Source: an uncultured Acidobacteriia bacterium (GTDB lineage Bacteria; Acidobacteriota; Terriglobia; Bryobacterales; Bryobacteraceae). Taken from it: DNA of 64,000 bases. The DNA lies in the NCBI GenBank assembly GCA_903907865.1, contig CAIVPR010000027.1, forward strand, positions 1-64,000. The letters are read 5' to 3'. Shown here in pieces: positions 35,915 through 44,381 of the stretch. Position 1 is the first letter of the stretch. Every line of letters starts with the position of its first letter. Position numbers and translations under genes: made by a program. The notes below the pieces were generated by a model. It was not told the DNA's origin, ran no database searches, and saw only the letters and a program-made list of their open reading frames with translations.

Positions 35915-38476
35915 ATGACGCGAGACAGATGGCAACTGATCGAGGAACTATTCTCCGGCGCAATGGAGTTGGAACCCCGTGCTCGGGCCGGGTATCTCCG
36001 CGGTAAAACCCAGGATCCCGGCATTCTCCGCGAAGTCCAGGAACTGCTCGACAACGCCACCGGCGAGGATCTCCCCATGTCCGCGCCCGCCCGGCTGGCC
36101 GTTGAGGTCTCGCAGCCTGACGTCACAGGAGACCCGTTCCTCGCGTGGGTCGGAACCCGGATTGGCGACTACCGCCTGCAAGACCTGATCGGGCGCGGCG
36201 GCATGGGCGCCGTCTACCGGGCGCGCTCGGAAAGTGGTCCCGATGCCAACCAGGTGGCACTGAAAGTCCTCCACGCCGGACAGGGCTCGCCCGGTTGGAT
36301 GGACCGCTTCCGCATGGAGCAGCGGATCCTTTCCAGCCTCGACCACCCGCACATCGCGCGGTTTCTCGACGCCGGTGAAACCGCCGCCGGAGTACCCTTC
36401 CTCGTCCTTGAATTCGTGGACGGCCTGCCGATCCACCGCTATTGCAACGAAAACAACCTCTCCCAGGAAGCCCGCTTGCGACTGTTCCTCCGGGTCTGCG
36501 AAGGCGTTTCCTACGCCCACCGCAACCTGGTGGTGCACCGGGACCTGAAACCGGGCAACATCCTGGTCACGGCGGACGGGACCCCGAAGCTGCTCGACTT
36601 CGGGATCGCCAAGCTGCTCGACTCCGACACCCAGCCCACCGTGACGGCGCTGCACGCCCTCACGCCCGACTACGCCAGCCCGGAGCAGATGCGACGGGGC
36701 TTCATCACAACCGCCAGTGACGTCTACTCGCTCGGCGTGCTGCTCTATCAGTTGCTGACCGGGCGAAGGCCCTACAGCACGGCGGATCTGAGCGCAACCG
36801 ACGTCGACCGGATCGTTTGCGACATCCCGCCACCCCCCGCAGGACTGGGAGACGACTTGGACAACATCCTCGCCAAGGCGCTGCGCAAGGAGCCGGAGCG
36901 GCGCTACAGTTCCGTCGCCGAGTTCGCCGCCGATATTGGAAACCATCTCGAATACCGACCGGTCTCGGCGCGCCCGGACACCGTCTGGTACCGCACGGTG
37001 CGGTTCTTGCGTCGAAACCGCTGGCCGATCCTCGCCGCAGCCCTCGTACTGGCGACACTTGCCGGCGGGGTGGTTGCCCGCGACATAGAGGCGCGGCGGG
37101 CGCAACGAAGGTTCAACGAAGTACGGGGCCTAGCGGCGGAACTCCTCAGCCAGGTCGATCCCAAACTGGAGCATGTCGCCGGCGCGACGGCCGCGCGGCA
37201 GGAGATCGTCCGCCTTTCCCTCCGTTACCTGCAGACACTGTCGAGCGACGCCGGCGACGATCCGGCTCTGCAGGCGCAGCTTGCCGACGCCTTCATCCAA
37301 GTCGGCTCCGTGCAGGACGACATGGACCGGGCGACCGACGCGGTGGCAAGCTACGACCATGCCCGCAAGATGGCCGAACAATTGCGGTCGCGCCTGGGCT
37401 CGAACATCCAGACGCTCGCGTTGCTCGGCAATGCCTACCGGTCTCTGGGCACGGAACAGGTTTATCTGGGACAGGTGCGGGAATCAACAGCAACCTTGGA
37501 AAAGGCCGTGGCCGTCTTCCGGGAGCTCCAGACCATAGGCGGTCACGAGGAAGCAAACATGATCCCGACGTTGAACCGGCTGGGCCGCAACCATGCGGTT
37601 GCAGGCCATACCAAGGTCGCGGTCCAGATGCTAGAGGAAGCGGCGCGGGTCGCCGAGGATTGGAACCGCGCCAATCCCGTTCCAGACCGCAGGATGATCC
37701 TCATCAGCGCCTACCTGAATCTCGGAACCACCAAGAAGCTCCTCGGCGACTTGGAAGGTGCCCGCGCCGTCAACATGCGCGCCGTTGCCGCGTCGGAGCA
37801 GTTGTTCCAGTCCAACCCCGGGAGTGCCCTCTATCGCGATCGGCTGGCGCAAGCCTTGATCGGGGCGGTGCTCGGCGCGCAGGTTCCCATCGAAGTGATC
37901 GGTGTGATGGCGACCCGTGAGGAGGCCGACCGGGCAGTTGCGGTGGCTGCGGAGAACTATGCCGTCGACCCGCGAAACGCCTCCAACGCGAACGTGCTGG
38001 CCCTGGCCTACCGCCAGCAGTGCTACTTCCAGTCGGGTGCGATGGCGCTACTGACGTGTGGCAAGAGCGCCGAGATTCTTCGAAAGATGGTGTCCCTGGA
38101 CCCCGAAAACTCCGGTTTCGTAAGCGCCCTCGCGCGGACGCACGGAGTAGCCGCTTTCGTGCTGGCGCGGGACCAAAGGTTCCCGGAGGCTCTCACCGAG
38201 ATCGAGAAAGCCCGCGATGAGTTGGCGAAGCAGCAGAACCCGCCTGACGCCCTCCCGATGGCCGTACAATTACTGCTCCAGTCCGCGGCCATCCAATCCG
38301 CCCTGGGCAACTTGGATGCGGCGGCGAAGTCCGTCGAGGAGGCAAGGACACGTTGCGGGGAGTGGCGAACAGCCCAGCCCGACGACGCTCGCGGGGACAA
38401 ATATCTGGCGTTGGTTCTAGCCGCATCCCAAGACGTCCAGCAACGTGCGCTAAAATCGAAAAAACGATGGCCCTGA
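35915..38476 (+). CDS. Ser/Thr protein kinase with TPR-like sensor tail
   Basis: 853 residues. An N-terminal helical segment (MTRDRWQLIEELFSGAMEL) precedes a Hanks-type kinase domain (about 85-350) with GRGGMGAVYRAR, VALKVLH, HRDLKPGN (catalytic Asp about 210), LLDFGIAKLL and a TPDYASPEQM activation end. One transmembrane helix follows (about 368-388). The extracytoplasmic part is built of TPR-like helical repeats. It is a membrane sensor kinase of the type expanded in Acidobacteriota. Its last 10 bases overlap the start of pyrR. Confidence 0.94.
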   Translation: MTRDRWQLIEELFSGAMELEPRARAGYLRGKTQDPGILREVQELLDNATGEDLPMSAPARLAVEVSQPDVTGDPFLAWVGTRIGDYRLQDLIGRGGMGAVYRARSESGPDANQVALKVLHAGQGSPGWMDRFRMEQRILSSLDHPHIARFLDAGETAAGVPFLVLEFVDGLPIHRYCNENNLSQEARLRLFLRVCEGVSYAHRNLVVHRDLKPGNILVTADGTPKLLDFGIAKLLDSDTQPTVTALHALTPDYASPEQMRRGFITTASDVYSLGVLLYQLLTGRRPYSTADLSATDVDRIVCDIPPPPAGLGDDLDNILAKALRKEPERRYSSVAEFAADIGNHLEYRPVSARPDTVWYRTVRFLRRNRWPILAAALVLATLAGGVVARDIEARRAQRRFNEVRGLAAELLSQVDPKLEHVAGATAARQEIVRLSLRYLQTLSSDAGDDPALQAQLADAFIQVGSVQDDMDRATDAVASYDHARKMAEQLRSRLGSNIQTLALLGNAYRSLGTEQVYLGQVRESTATLEKAVAVFRELQTIGGHEEANMIPTLNRLGRNHAVAGHTKVAVQMLEEAARVAEDWNRANPVPDRRMILISAYLNLGTTKKLLGDLEGARAVNMRAVAASEQLFQSNPGSALYRDRLAQALIGAVLGAQVPIEVIGVMATREEADRAVAVAAENYAVDPRNASNANVLALAYRQQCYFQSGAMALLTCGKSAEILRKMVSLDPENSGFVSALARTHGVAAFVLARDQRFPEALTEIEKARDELAKQQNPPDALPMAVQLLLQSAAIQSALGNLDAAAKSVEEARTRCGEWRTAQPDDARGDKYLALVLAASQDVQQRALKSKKRWP

Positions 38477-39021
38477 CTCAAATCAAATCCCAATTGATGA
38501 GCGCGTCGGAGATCGACCGCACGCTGGTCCGCCTGGCGCACGAGGTTCTCGAGAAAAGCCAGGACCTCGACAAGCTCGCCTTCATCGGAATCCGCCGCCG
38601 GGGAGTGCCTTTGGCGACCCGTCTCGCCGCCAAGATCAAGGCCCTCGAAGGCCGCGAGATCCCGGTCGGCATCCTCGACATCAACCTCTACCGGGACGAC
38701 TTGTCCACCGTCGGCAGCAAGCCACAGTTGAACGCCACCGAGATCAACTTCCCGGTCCAGGGCAAGGAAATCATCCTCATGGATGACGTCCTCTACACCG
38801 GCCGCACCATCCGCGCCGCACTCGACGCGCTGTTCGACCAAGGGCGTCCGGCCCGCGTGCAGTTGCTGGTGCTGATCGACCGCGGACACCGTGAACTGCC
38901 GATCGAAGCCCGCTATGTCGGCAGAACCGTGCAGACGGCGGACAACGAGATCATCGAAGTGAAGTTCCAGGAAGTGGACGGCATCGAGAAGGTCCTCCTC
39001 TGCGAACGCGTGCCGGAATAG
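38467..39021 (+). CDS. pyrR: PyrR: pyrimidine regulator/uracil phosphoribosyltransferase
   Basis: 184 residues from ATG 38467. The PRPP-binding motif ILMDDVLYTGRTIRAALDAL and FIGIRRRGVPLATRLA match bifunctional PyrR, which senses UMP, attenuates pyr operon mRNA and has weak UPRTase activity. It leads the pyrR-pyrB-pyrC operon. Because its start lies within the last 10 bases of the kinase gene, there is no untranslated leader in front of pyrR for an attenuator. Transcription may come through, or from inside, the kinase gene. Confidence 0.94.
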   Translation: MALTQIKSQLMSASEIDRTLVRLAHEVLEKSQDLDKLAFIGIRRRGVPLATRLAAKIKALEGREIPVGILDINLYRDDLSTVGSKPQLNATEINFPVQGKEIILMDDVLYTGRTIRAALDALFDQGRPARVQLLVLIDRGHRELPIEARYVGRTVQTADNEIIEVKFQEVDGIEKVLLCERVPE

Positions 39022-39027
39022 GAAGCG

Positions 39028-39939
39028 ATGCAATCCGGACTCTTGGACATTGAAAGCCTGGAGCGGGGCGAGATCGAAGCGATTCTCGACCGCGCCCGCT
39101 TCTTCCAGCCCCCGCCCAACGACACCTACCGCCGCTTGGACGTGCTGAAGGGCAAGACCGTGGTCAACCTGTTCTTCGAGGCGTCGACCCGCACCAGGGT
39201 CAGCTTCGAAATCGCCGCGCGTCGGCTGGGCGCGGAGACCCTGACCATCGCGGCGCAGGGATCGAGCGTTTCAAAAGGCGAGTCGCTGGTTGACACCCTG
39301 AACACCTTGGCCGCGATGCGCCCGCATGCCATCGTGATGCGCCACGGAGCGTCGGGCGCGCCGCATTTCCTCGCCAAGCACCTCAAGATTCCGATTGTGA
39401 ACGCTGGCGACGGCACCCACGAGCATCCGACCCAAGCGCTGCTGGACGCGCGCACGATCTTGGACCACCGGGAATCGCTGACCGGCCTGCGGGTCGCCAT
39501 CATCGGCGACATCGCGCACAGCAGGGTGGCGCGGTCCAACGTGCACTTGCTGTCGAAGTTCGGCGCGGATATCGTACTTTGCGGGCCGCCGTCGCTGCTG
39601 CCGCGCGAGTTGGCGGACATGGCTCCCGGCATTCAATTGTCCTGGGACATGCGCGAAGCACTCGCTGGAGCAGACGTCATCATGATGCTGCGCGTGCAAC
39701 TCGAACGGCAGCACGAGGCTCCTATGTCGGCCGGCGAGTATTTCCGCTTCTACGGCTTGCGGCTGGAGCATCTGCAACTGGCCAAGCCGGACGTGATTGT
39801 GATGCACCCTGGACCGATCAACCGCGGGCGCGAACTGAGTTCGGAGGTGGCCGACAGCCAGAAGTCGGTGATCCTGAACCAAGTGGAGAACGGCGTGGCG
39901 GTGCGAATGGCAGTGCTTGAAAGAGTCTTAAGCCGATGA
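39028..39939 (+). CDS. pyrB: Aspartate carbamoyltransferase catalytic subunit
   Basis: 303 residues. It joins carbamoyl phosphate and aspartate, the committed step of pyrimidine synthesis. The carbamoyl-phosphate loop FFEASTRTRVSFE, the GDGTHEHPTQALLD motif and the MLRVQLERQ and VMHPGPINRG segments are conserved. It starts 6 bases after pyrR and overlaps pyrC by four bases (ATGA). No pyrI regulatory subunit is present, as expected when ATCase is paired with a type I dihydroorotase. Confidence 0.96.
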   Translation: MQSGLLDIESLERGEIEAILDRARFFQPPPNDTYRRLDVLKGKTVVNLFFEASTRTRVSFEIAARRLGAETLTIAAQGSSVSKGESLVDTLNTLAAMRPHAIVMRHGASGAPHFLAKHLKIPIVNAGDGTHEHPTQALLDARTILDHRESLTGLRVAIIGDIAHSRVARSNVHLLSKFGADIVLCGPPSLLPRELADMAPGIQLSWDMREALAGADVIMMLRVQLERQHEAPMSAGEYFRFYGLRLEHLQLAKPDVIVMHPGPINRGRELSSEVADSQKSVILNQVENGVAVRMAVLERVLSR

Positions 39940-41216
39940 GCGATTTGTTGATTTGTGGCGGCCGCGTGGTGGATCCCGCGTCTGGTTTCGACGGTCCGGC
40001 GGATGTCTTGATCCGGGACGGCGTGGTGGCTGCCGTCGGAGTTGGCTTGGACTGCCCCGTCGGCGTGGCGCGGTTCGACGCCACCGGGTCCATCGTGGCA
40101 CCCGGCTTCATCGATATGCACGTGCACCTGCGGGAGCCGGGCATTGAACATGCCGAGACCATCGAAACGGGTGCGCGCGCGGCGGCTGCGGGCGGCTTCA
40201 CCACCATCTGCTGCATGCCGAACACGATTCCAGTGAACGACAGCGCGACTGTGACCAGCTACATCGTGCAGCGGGCCAAGCAGGTCGCCAAGGTGAACGT
40301 CCTGCCCATCGGCGCTATCACCAAGGGCAGCCTCGGCGAGGAACTTGCGGCCATCGGCTCGATGCGCGAGGCCGGAATCGTGGCGATTTCCGACGACGGA
40401 CGTCCCGTAATGAACGCGCGCGTGATGCGGCGGGCGATGGAACTGGCCATGGCGTTCGACATCCCGGTGATCGACCACTGCGAAGATCTCAACCTGTCGG
40501 CAGGCGGAGACATGCACGAGGGCCCGCAGTCAGTGCGCCTTGGGCTGCGTGGAATTCCCTCGGCGTCCGAAGACGTAATGGTGGCCCGCGACCTGCTGCT
40601 CGCGGAACTCACCGGTGCCCGGTACCACGTGGCGCATTTGTCGACGCAGCGGTCCGTAGCGATGGTGGCGTTCGCGAAATCCAAGGGAATCAAGGTCACC
40701 TGCGAGGTGACGCCGCACCACTTCGCGATCACCGATGAGGAACTGGGAACCTACGACAGCAATTTCCGCATGAAACCCCCACTGCGCCGCGACCGCGACG
40801 TGGAGGCGATCATCGAGGGCATCGTGAACGGGGTGATCGACGCCATCGCGACCGACCACGCGCCACACGCTGGCAGCGAGAAAATGCAGGAGTTCGAGCG
40901 ATGCCCGTTCGGCATCACCGGACTGGAGACCGCGATCGGGCTGTCGCTCTCGGAGCTTGTGCACCCGGGGCATATATCAGTGATGCGGCTGGTGGAGCTG
41001 TTCACAACCGGTCCCGCAGGTGTGCTGAAGTTGAGGTGCGGCACACTGGCCCAAGGCGTGGCCGGGGACGTCACGGTGTTCGATCTGGATACCGAGTGGA
41101 CGTTCGACGCCCAGCAGTCATGTTCGAAGAGCAAGAATTCGCCTTTCGACGGCAGGGTGTTTCGTGGCGGTCCGGTGGCTACGGTGGTGAACGGGGAGAT
41201 TATTTGGCGTCGGTAG
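39936..41216 (+). CDS. pyrC: Dihydroorotase, class I
   Basis: 426 residues. It cyclises carbamoyl-aspartate to dihydroorotate. Metal and active-site motifs are complete: DMHVHLREPG (about 65-74), CCMPNT, DHCED, CEVTPHH and IATDHAPH. The C-terminal tail WTFDAQQSCSKSKN...PFDGRVF is the usual one for the family. The gene looks intact and active, but its final approximately 250 bases have a diverged duplicate near 44 kb and a 30-bp core is copied again at 43276. The two copies show that the 3' end is a recombination site. Confidence 0.96.
   Translation: MSDLLICGGRVVDPASGFDGPADVLIRDGVVAAVGVGLDCPVGVARFDATGSIVAPGFIDMHVHLREPGIEHAETIETGARAAAAGGFTTICCMPNTIPVNDSATVTSYIVQRAKQVAKVNVLPIGAITKGSLGEELAAIGSMREAGIVAISDDGRPVMNARVMRRAMELAMAFDIPVIDHCEDLNLSAGGDMHEGPQSVRLGLRGIPSASEDVMVARDLLLAELTGARYHVAHLSTQRSVAMVAFAKSKGIKVTCEVTPHHFAITDEELGTYDSNFRMKPPLRRDRDVEAIIEGIVNGVIDAIATDHAPHAGSEKMQEFERCPFGITGLETAIGLSLSELVHPGHISVMRLVELFTTGPAGVLKLRCGTLAQGVAGDVTVFDLDTEWTFDAQQSCSKSKNSPFDGRVFRGGPVATVVNGEIIWRR
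41098..41127 (+). repeat. 30-bp direct repeat, copy A (inside pyrC 3' end)
   Basis: This 30-base segment of pyrC, running from GGACGTTCGACG to CATGTTCGA, encodes the WTFDAQQSCS part of the dihydroorotase tail. It is identical base for base to copy B at 43276-43305 and differs at three positions from copy C at 44054-44083. It could be the core of an attachment site. Confidence 0.85.
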
Positions 41217-41303
41217 GGGTAGCTGCAAGGCGGGCTTCCGCTCTGCGCTGGACTCAATGCATCCCGGACATGGTCGAGGCACATGCGATTCAGACTGTTT
41301 GGC

Positions 41304-42560
41304 TCACGAATCCAATCCTGAAGCCTCGACCTCTGGACTTAGTAAAACGGCATTAATTCTGCGTAGGTTAACAATTACCAAGGCATCCGTTACCGCAAAA
41401 GCGAGGATCAATATCCACCTTGACGGCCAACTCGCAATCCATTCTGGACCTGACCACTCGGCTCGTACTGATGGGAATACGTGACCTAAGACAAAGATGC
41501 AGACCCCAAATGGACCAAGGATGGTCAATAAGACGACTGCCCGGCCTAGACCCGAAACCATCACTCCAAAAAAAGGAGATGCTGAGATAGCAGCTCGATG
41601 GCTCGGCAGCAAGGTGCGAATCTGTAACAGATAGGCGAGCAGATAGACAACGAGTGAGAGCTCGACTAGGGCCGTTATCATCAGGGTCAGACTTCCGCGC
41701 AGTGATTGGCCGAGGATGTCGATCTTCATTTTTGATTTTTCCGCTTCCTCATTTCGCTTCTCAACCAAGAACGCGCTGGCTGCCGCGGGTGTGCGGAAAC
41801 CTATATCGCTCCAGAGGGCGCGGAGGTTGGGAATGTGTAAGCTCCTAGCACCATCCCCCGGATCCCCAAGACCGTGCCCCTTGAGTGTTCCAGAACGGTC
41901 TAGATCGATCCACTTGCGTTTTGCAGCATTTGATGGCGTTACTTGTGGAGCCGGGGTCTGCCCGTCGATGCGCGAGTGCTGAACGCTGAGGATCTTGCCT
42001 ATTCGACTCTCGTAATGAAAGTCGATCTGGCAGACCGCCCCTCCAGTTGAGTCAGGGCGCGTCTGACTTATGTTCACATCAACAGCGAGGACTGTCGGCG
42101 TGGACCTATTAGAGCGGCCAAACAGGTTATTCAAGGCTCTGAACACGTCTTGGCGCTCGGCGGAGCAATCATAGAATTGACCAGCTGTGCCCAGATAGAC
42201 CGCGTCGGCCCACTTCACTTGTGCGTCCACTGCTACCTGCGGGTTCTGTGCCGCGTCCAGAGTCGCAAGACTATCGGGCTCGACATGTTTGATCACAACG
42301 CTTACTTCTGGAATGTGTCTTTGCGTTAGCCAGGCAAGCGTCGATGCTTTTAGGTCCGACTCATCGTATATAGCGGCATAAGCGTCATCGGTCTGATCTG
42401 CAAGCTCTTGGATAGCGTCTTCCAACGATTGGAGCTCGCGTTCCGCCTCGCCGTACACATCACTCGGGCGATGAACCGAAACCGCTGCAACGAATAAGCC
42501 AAGCGCGACGGCAAGCGTAAGTCGGTGGATCAATGTCACGGCTTCTAGCGTTTTGTCCAT
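41304..42560 (-). CDS. Membrane protein of unknown function in the pyrC-end insertion
   Basis: About 418 residues from ATG 42560 (an ATG at 42608 is also in frame). One N-terminal transmembrane helix (HRLTLAVALGLFVAAVSV) is followed by a soluble extracytoplasmic region of about 240 residues with an acidic helical part (ERELQSLEDAIQELADQ). Three or four C-terminal helices (LMITALVELSLVVYLLAYL, LTILGPFGVCIFVLGHVF, WILILAFAVTDALVIVNL) follow. No family was recognised. It is lower in GC than its neighbours and lies opposite to pyrC between repeats A and B, which suggests foreign origin. Confidence 0.7.
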   Translation of the reverse strand: MDKTLEAVTLIHRLTLAVALGLFVAAVSVHRPSDVYGEAERELQSLEDAIQELADQTDDAYAAIYDESDLKASTLAWLTQRHIPEVSVVIKHVEPDSLATLDAAQNPQVAVDAQVKWADAVYLGTAGQFYDCSAERQDVFRALNNLFGRSNRSTPTVLAVDVNISQTRPDSTGGAVCQIDFHYESRIGKILSVQHSRIDGQTPAPQVTPSNAAKRKWIDLDRSGTLKGHGLGDPGDGARSLHIPNLRALWSDIGFRTPAAASAFLVEKRNEEAEKSKMKIDILGQSLRGSLTLMITALVELSLVVYLLAYLLQIRTLLPSHRAAISASPFFGVMVSGLGRAVVLLTILGPFGVCIFVLGHVFPSVRAEWSGPEWIASWPSRWILILAFAVTDALVIVNLRRINAVLLSPEVEASGLDS

Positions 42561-42749
42561 AAGGCTCGAAAGGCTTGACGTTTTGAAACCACCGGTCACC
42601 GGTGGCATGGTCTCGTACTAGCCGAACGACCGGAGCAAGGGACCGACGGGACCCGGCCAAGGCCGTGGACTCGCATTTGGCCAGTCTTGACGCAGCCACT
42701 GGAGGTTGGCAGCCTATGACTCTTTGTATACCACTTTTCGACGTGGTTG

Positions 42750-43213
42750 TCATCAGCGGACATTCTTAGCAACCTGTCCGCGCCAGCGTCCGTGGCGACG
42801 TTTGCTAGCGGTCGCAAACAGTTCGTTCTCACGTCAGGCCAGCCGGCGGTACTGAGATTGGGGCGGGGACAGTCCGTTTCGGGTGCGGCTTGTGGTGTCG
42901 AGTGTTCGATTTGAAGACGGCGAGAACGTTTGGACGCGTGTTCCAATAATGAAGCGCGCAGGACGAATGTAGGGCCGCGCAAGACGGCATCAAGCAGACG
43001 CAAAGCGGGACGTTCGGGCTTGTCACCGCCCGAACGAGGACATTGGAGTCTAGCGTAATCTTCACGCCCGGCGGCTACGCCCACCACGCACTGCGGCGAA
43101 GGTATTTTCCTCGGCGGACAGTTCCTGCCCGCGCAGACCGATTTCCCGTGCCTGAGCCACAATTTCACGATGGAGCGCGTCACGCCCGCCCTCTGCAAGA
43201 GGACCGTGCGGTC
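42750..43213 (-). pseudogene. Decayed PIN-domain toxin-antitoxin pair (VapBC-like)
   Basis: On the minus strand, a short frame without a start ends ELSAEENTFAAVRGG...RRA and stops at 43062-43064. This is an antitoxin-like tail. Overlapping it by GTGA, a PIN-domain start reads KITLDSNVLVRAV with the first conserved Asp. The rest of the PIN domain is recognisable only by changing frames: PERPALRLLDAVLRGPTFVLRASLLE, and later AGADRLL, where intact relatives have AG.DFADALH. Several frameshifts are needed. It is a remnant, not a working gene. Confidence 0.6.
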
Positions 43214-43275
43214 TCTAAATATTTACACTAACGTCTCATCGGAAGCCAGCGCGCGGCCCAACCAGCACTCAAACA

Positions 43276-43305
43276 GGACGTTCGACGCCCAGCAGTCATG
43301 TTCGA
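43276..43305 (+). repeat. 30-bp direct repeat, copy B
   Basis: Identical over 30 bases to pyrC positions 41098-41127, with no detectable homology to pyrC on either side. It overlaps the 3' end of the minus-strand gene at 43296, whose stop codon lies inside the repeat. An isolated, exact fragment of a coding gene is best explained by recombination at this sequence. Confidence 0.85.
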
Positions 43306-43883
43306 GGAATTGGCGATGCCGGGGTCTCGCTTGTAGAGGGAAGAAACAACGCTTGGATTCCCGATAAGAGTAGTGCGCACAGGGACAGAACGAATGCGAC
43401 TCCAGCGATAGCGAACAGCCATCCGGCACGGAGTTCTTTTTCGTACGGCCATGCCTTAACATAAACAATATCTCCCAGGGCGAACATGATGTATGTCAGC
43501 CCAATGCCGCAGGCGACAATAGCGATTAGAAGCAGTATCCAGCAAGCGAGCATCGAGACCTTGGCCAGCCCCGATGCGGCTCCAATTCCGATGATCTTTT
43601 CGGAAAACGTTACAGACGCTACGAATACCGCCACTAGCAAGGTTAGGAACGATTTTGCGAGGTCCTTTGACTCCGAATAGTCAATCTTGAAAAAGCGATC
43701 TACCATCTCCTGCGCGCATGCTTTTTGCGCGGCAGCGTCCGTGGGGTGCTCGCCAGGGCAGATCGGCTCACGCGATGAGGGAGCCGTAATATCCGAGTAC
43801 ATTTGGCCTACTGCCAAGCCCCATGCGAGCAGCACACAAGCAGCGAGACAAGAAAACATGATTGAGAGCTTCTGCGATGTCAT
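43296..43883 (-). CDS. Four-helix membrane protein in the pyrC-end insertion
   Basis: 195 residues with about four hydrophobic segments (LAACVLLAWGLAVG, FLTLLVAVFVASVTF, SMLACWILLLIAIVACGIGL, LFAIAGVAFVLSLCALLL). A cysteine-containing external loop (EPICPGEHPTDAAAQKACAQ) lies after helix 1. The stop codon is supplied by repeat B, so the native C-terminus may have been cut by the recombination event. No family was recognised. It lies opposite to pyrC, like the other cassette gene. Confidence 0.65.
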   Translation of the reverse strand: MTSQKLSIMFSCLAACVLLAWGLAVGQMYSDITAPSSREPICPGEHPTDAAAQKACAQEMVDRFFKIDYSESKDLAKSFLTLLVAVFVASVTFSEKIIGIGAASGLAKVSMLACWILLLIAIVACGIGLTYIMFALGDIVYVKAWPYEKELRAGWLFAIAGVAFVLSLCALLLSGIQALFLPSTSETPASPIPRT

Positions 43884-43924
43884 AACTGAAAAAGTGAATC
43901 ACGAGTGCTTTTGGTTTCCTCCGC

Positions 43925-44165
43925 ATACCTTGATGACGTTGCTGATGCCGAAGTGGAGTGGCTCAAAGGCCCCAACTGCGGTGCTGAAGCTGAAGCGGCA
44001 GTTGGCCAAGGGCCTGGCCTGGAACGTCACGGTGTTCGATTTGAATACCGAGTGGACCTTCGACGCGCAGCAGTCTTGTTCGAAGAGCAAGAATTTACCG
44101 TTTGATGGTTCCGGGGCGGGCCCGTGGCAACGGTGGTGAACGGGGAAGTCGTTTTGCGTGGGTGC
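43925..44165 (+). pseudogene. Diverged duplicate of the pyrC 3' end
   Basis: This segment aligns along its length with pyrC from about 40975 to 41216, including the last codons and stop region: VLKLK, VTVFDLNTEWTFDAQQSC, SKSKNLPFDG, and then in another frame TVVNGEVVLRG and TAG. Similarity is high but clearly imperfect, with small indels that break the frame. It has no start codon or catalytic part. It is either the displaced tail of an earlier pyrC or a relic carried by an incoming element. Confidence 0.75.
44054..44083 (+). repeat. 30-bp direct repeat, copy C (in pyrC tail relic)
   Basis: Differs from copies A and B at three positions (G to C, C to G, A to T). Unlike copy B it is embedded in longer pyrC homology on both sides. 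It marks the right-hand end of the inserted stretch. Confidence 0.75.
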
Positions 44166-44177
44166 TAGCATACAAGC

Positions 44178-44381
44178 ATGGTCGCTGAAAAGACGTTCTT
44201 GAAGGCACCGCTTCTCAAGGTGCCAAGGTTCGATCCTCTAATGGAGGGAGCCTGTGCTCGCGCCAAGGCCGCTGCAGAGGAGTTGGAGCGACTGGGCATC
44301 GCCGACCGATTCGGCAACCGAATCCGTACCGATCTCCCTGAGGATATGCAAGTCGGGTCTGATCGTGACTTTGGCGGGTAA
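44178..44381 (+). CDS. Small conserved-looking hypothetical protein
   Basis: 67 residues. A helical middle (ACARAKAAAEELERLGI) is followed by the C-terminus RIRTDLPEDMQVGSDRDFGG, which reads like a conserved motif. There is no strong ribosome binding site. It begins 13 bases after the pyrC tail relic. The function is unknown; an antitoxin-like or stress-related small protein would fit the size, but nothing proves it. Confidence 0.5.
   Translation: MVAEKTFLKAPLLKVPRFDPLMEGACARAKAAAEELERLGIADRFGNRIRTDLPEDMQVGSDRDFGG

Noticed and set aside
41098-44083. Integron attC-like cassette array
   Set aside because: The repeats are pieces of pyrC coding sequence and do not form paired R/L core sites or a cruciform; no integron integrase is present. 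A cassette-like insertion site remains possible.
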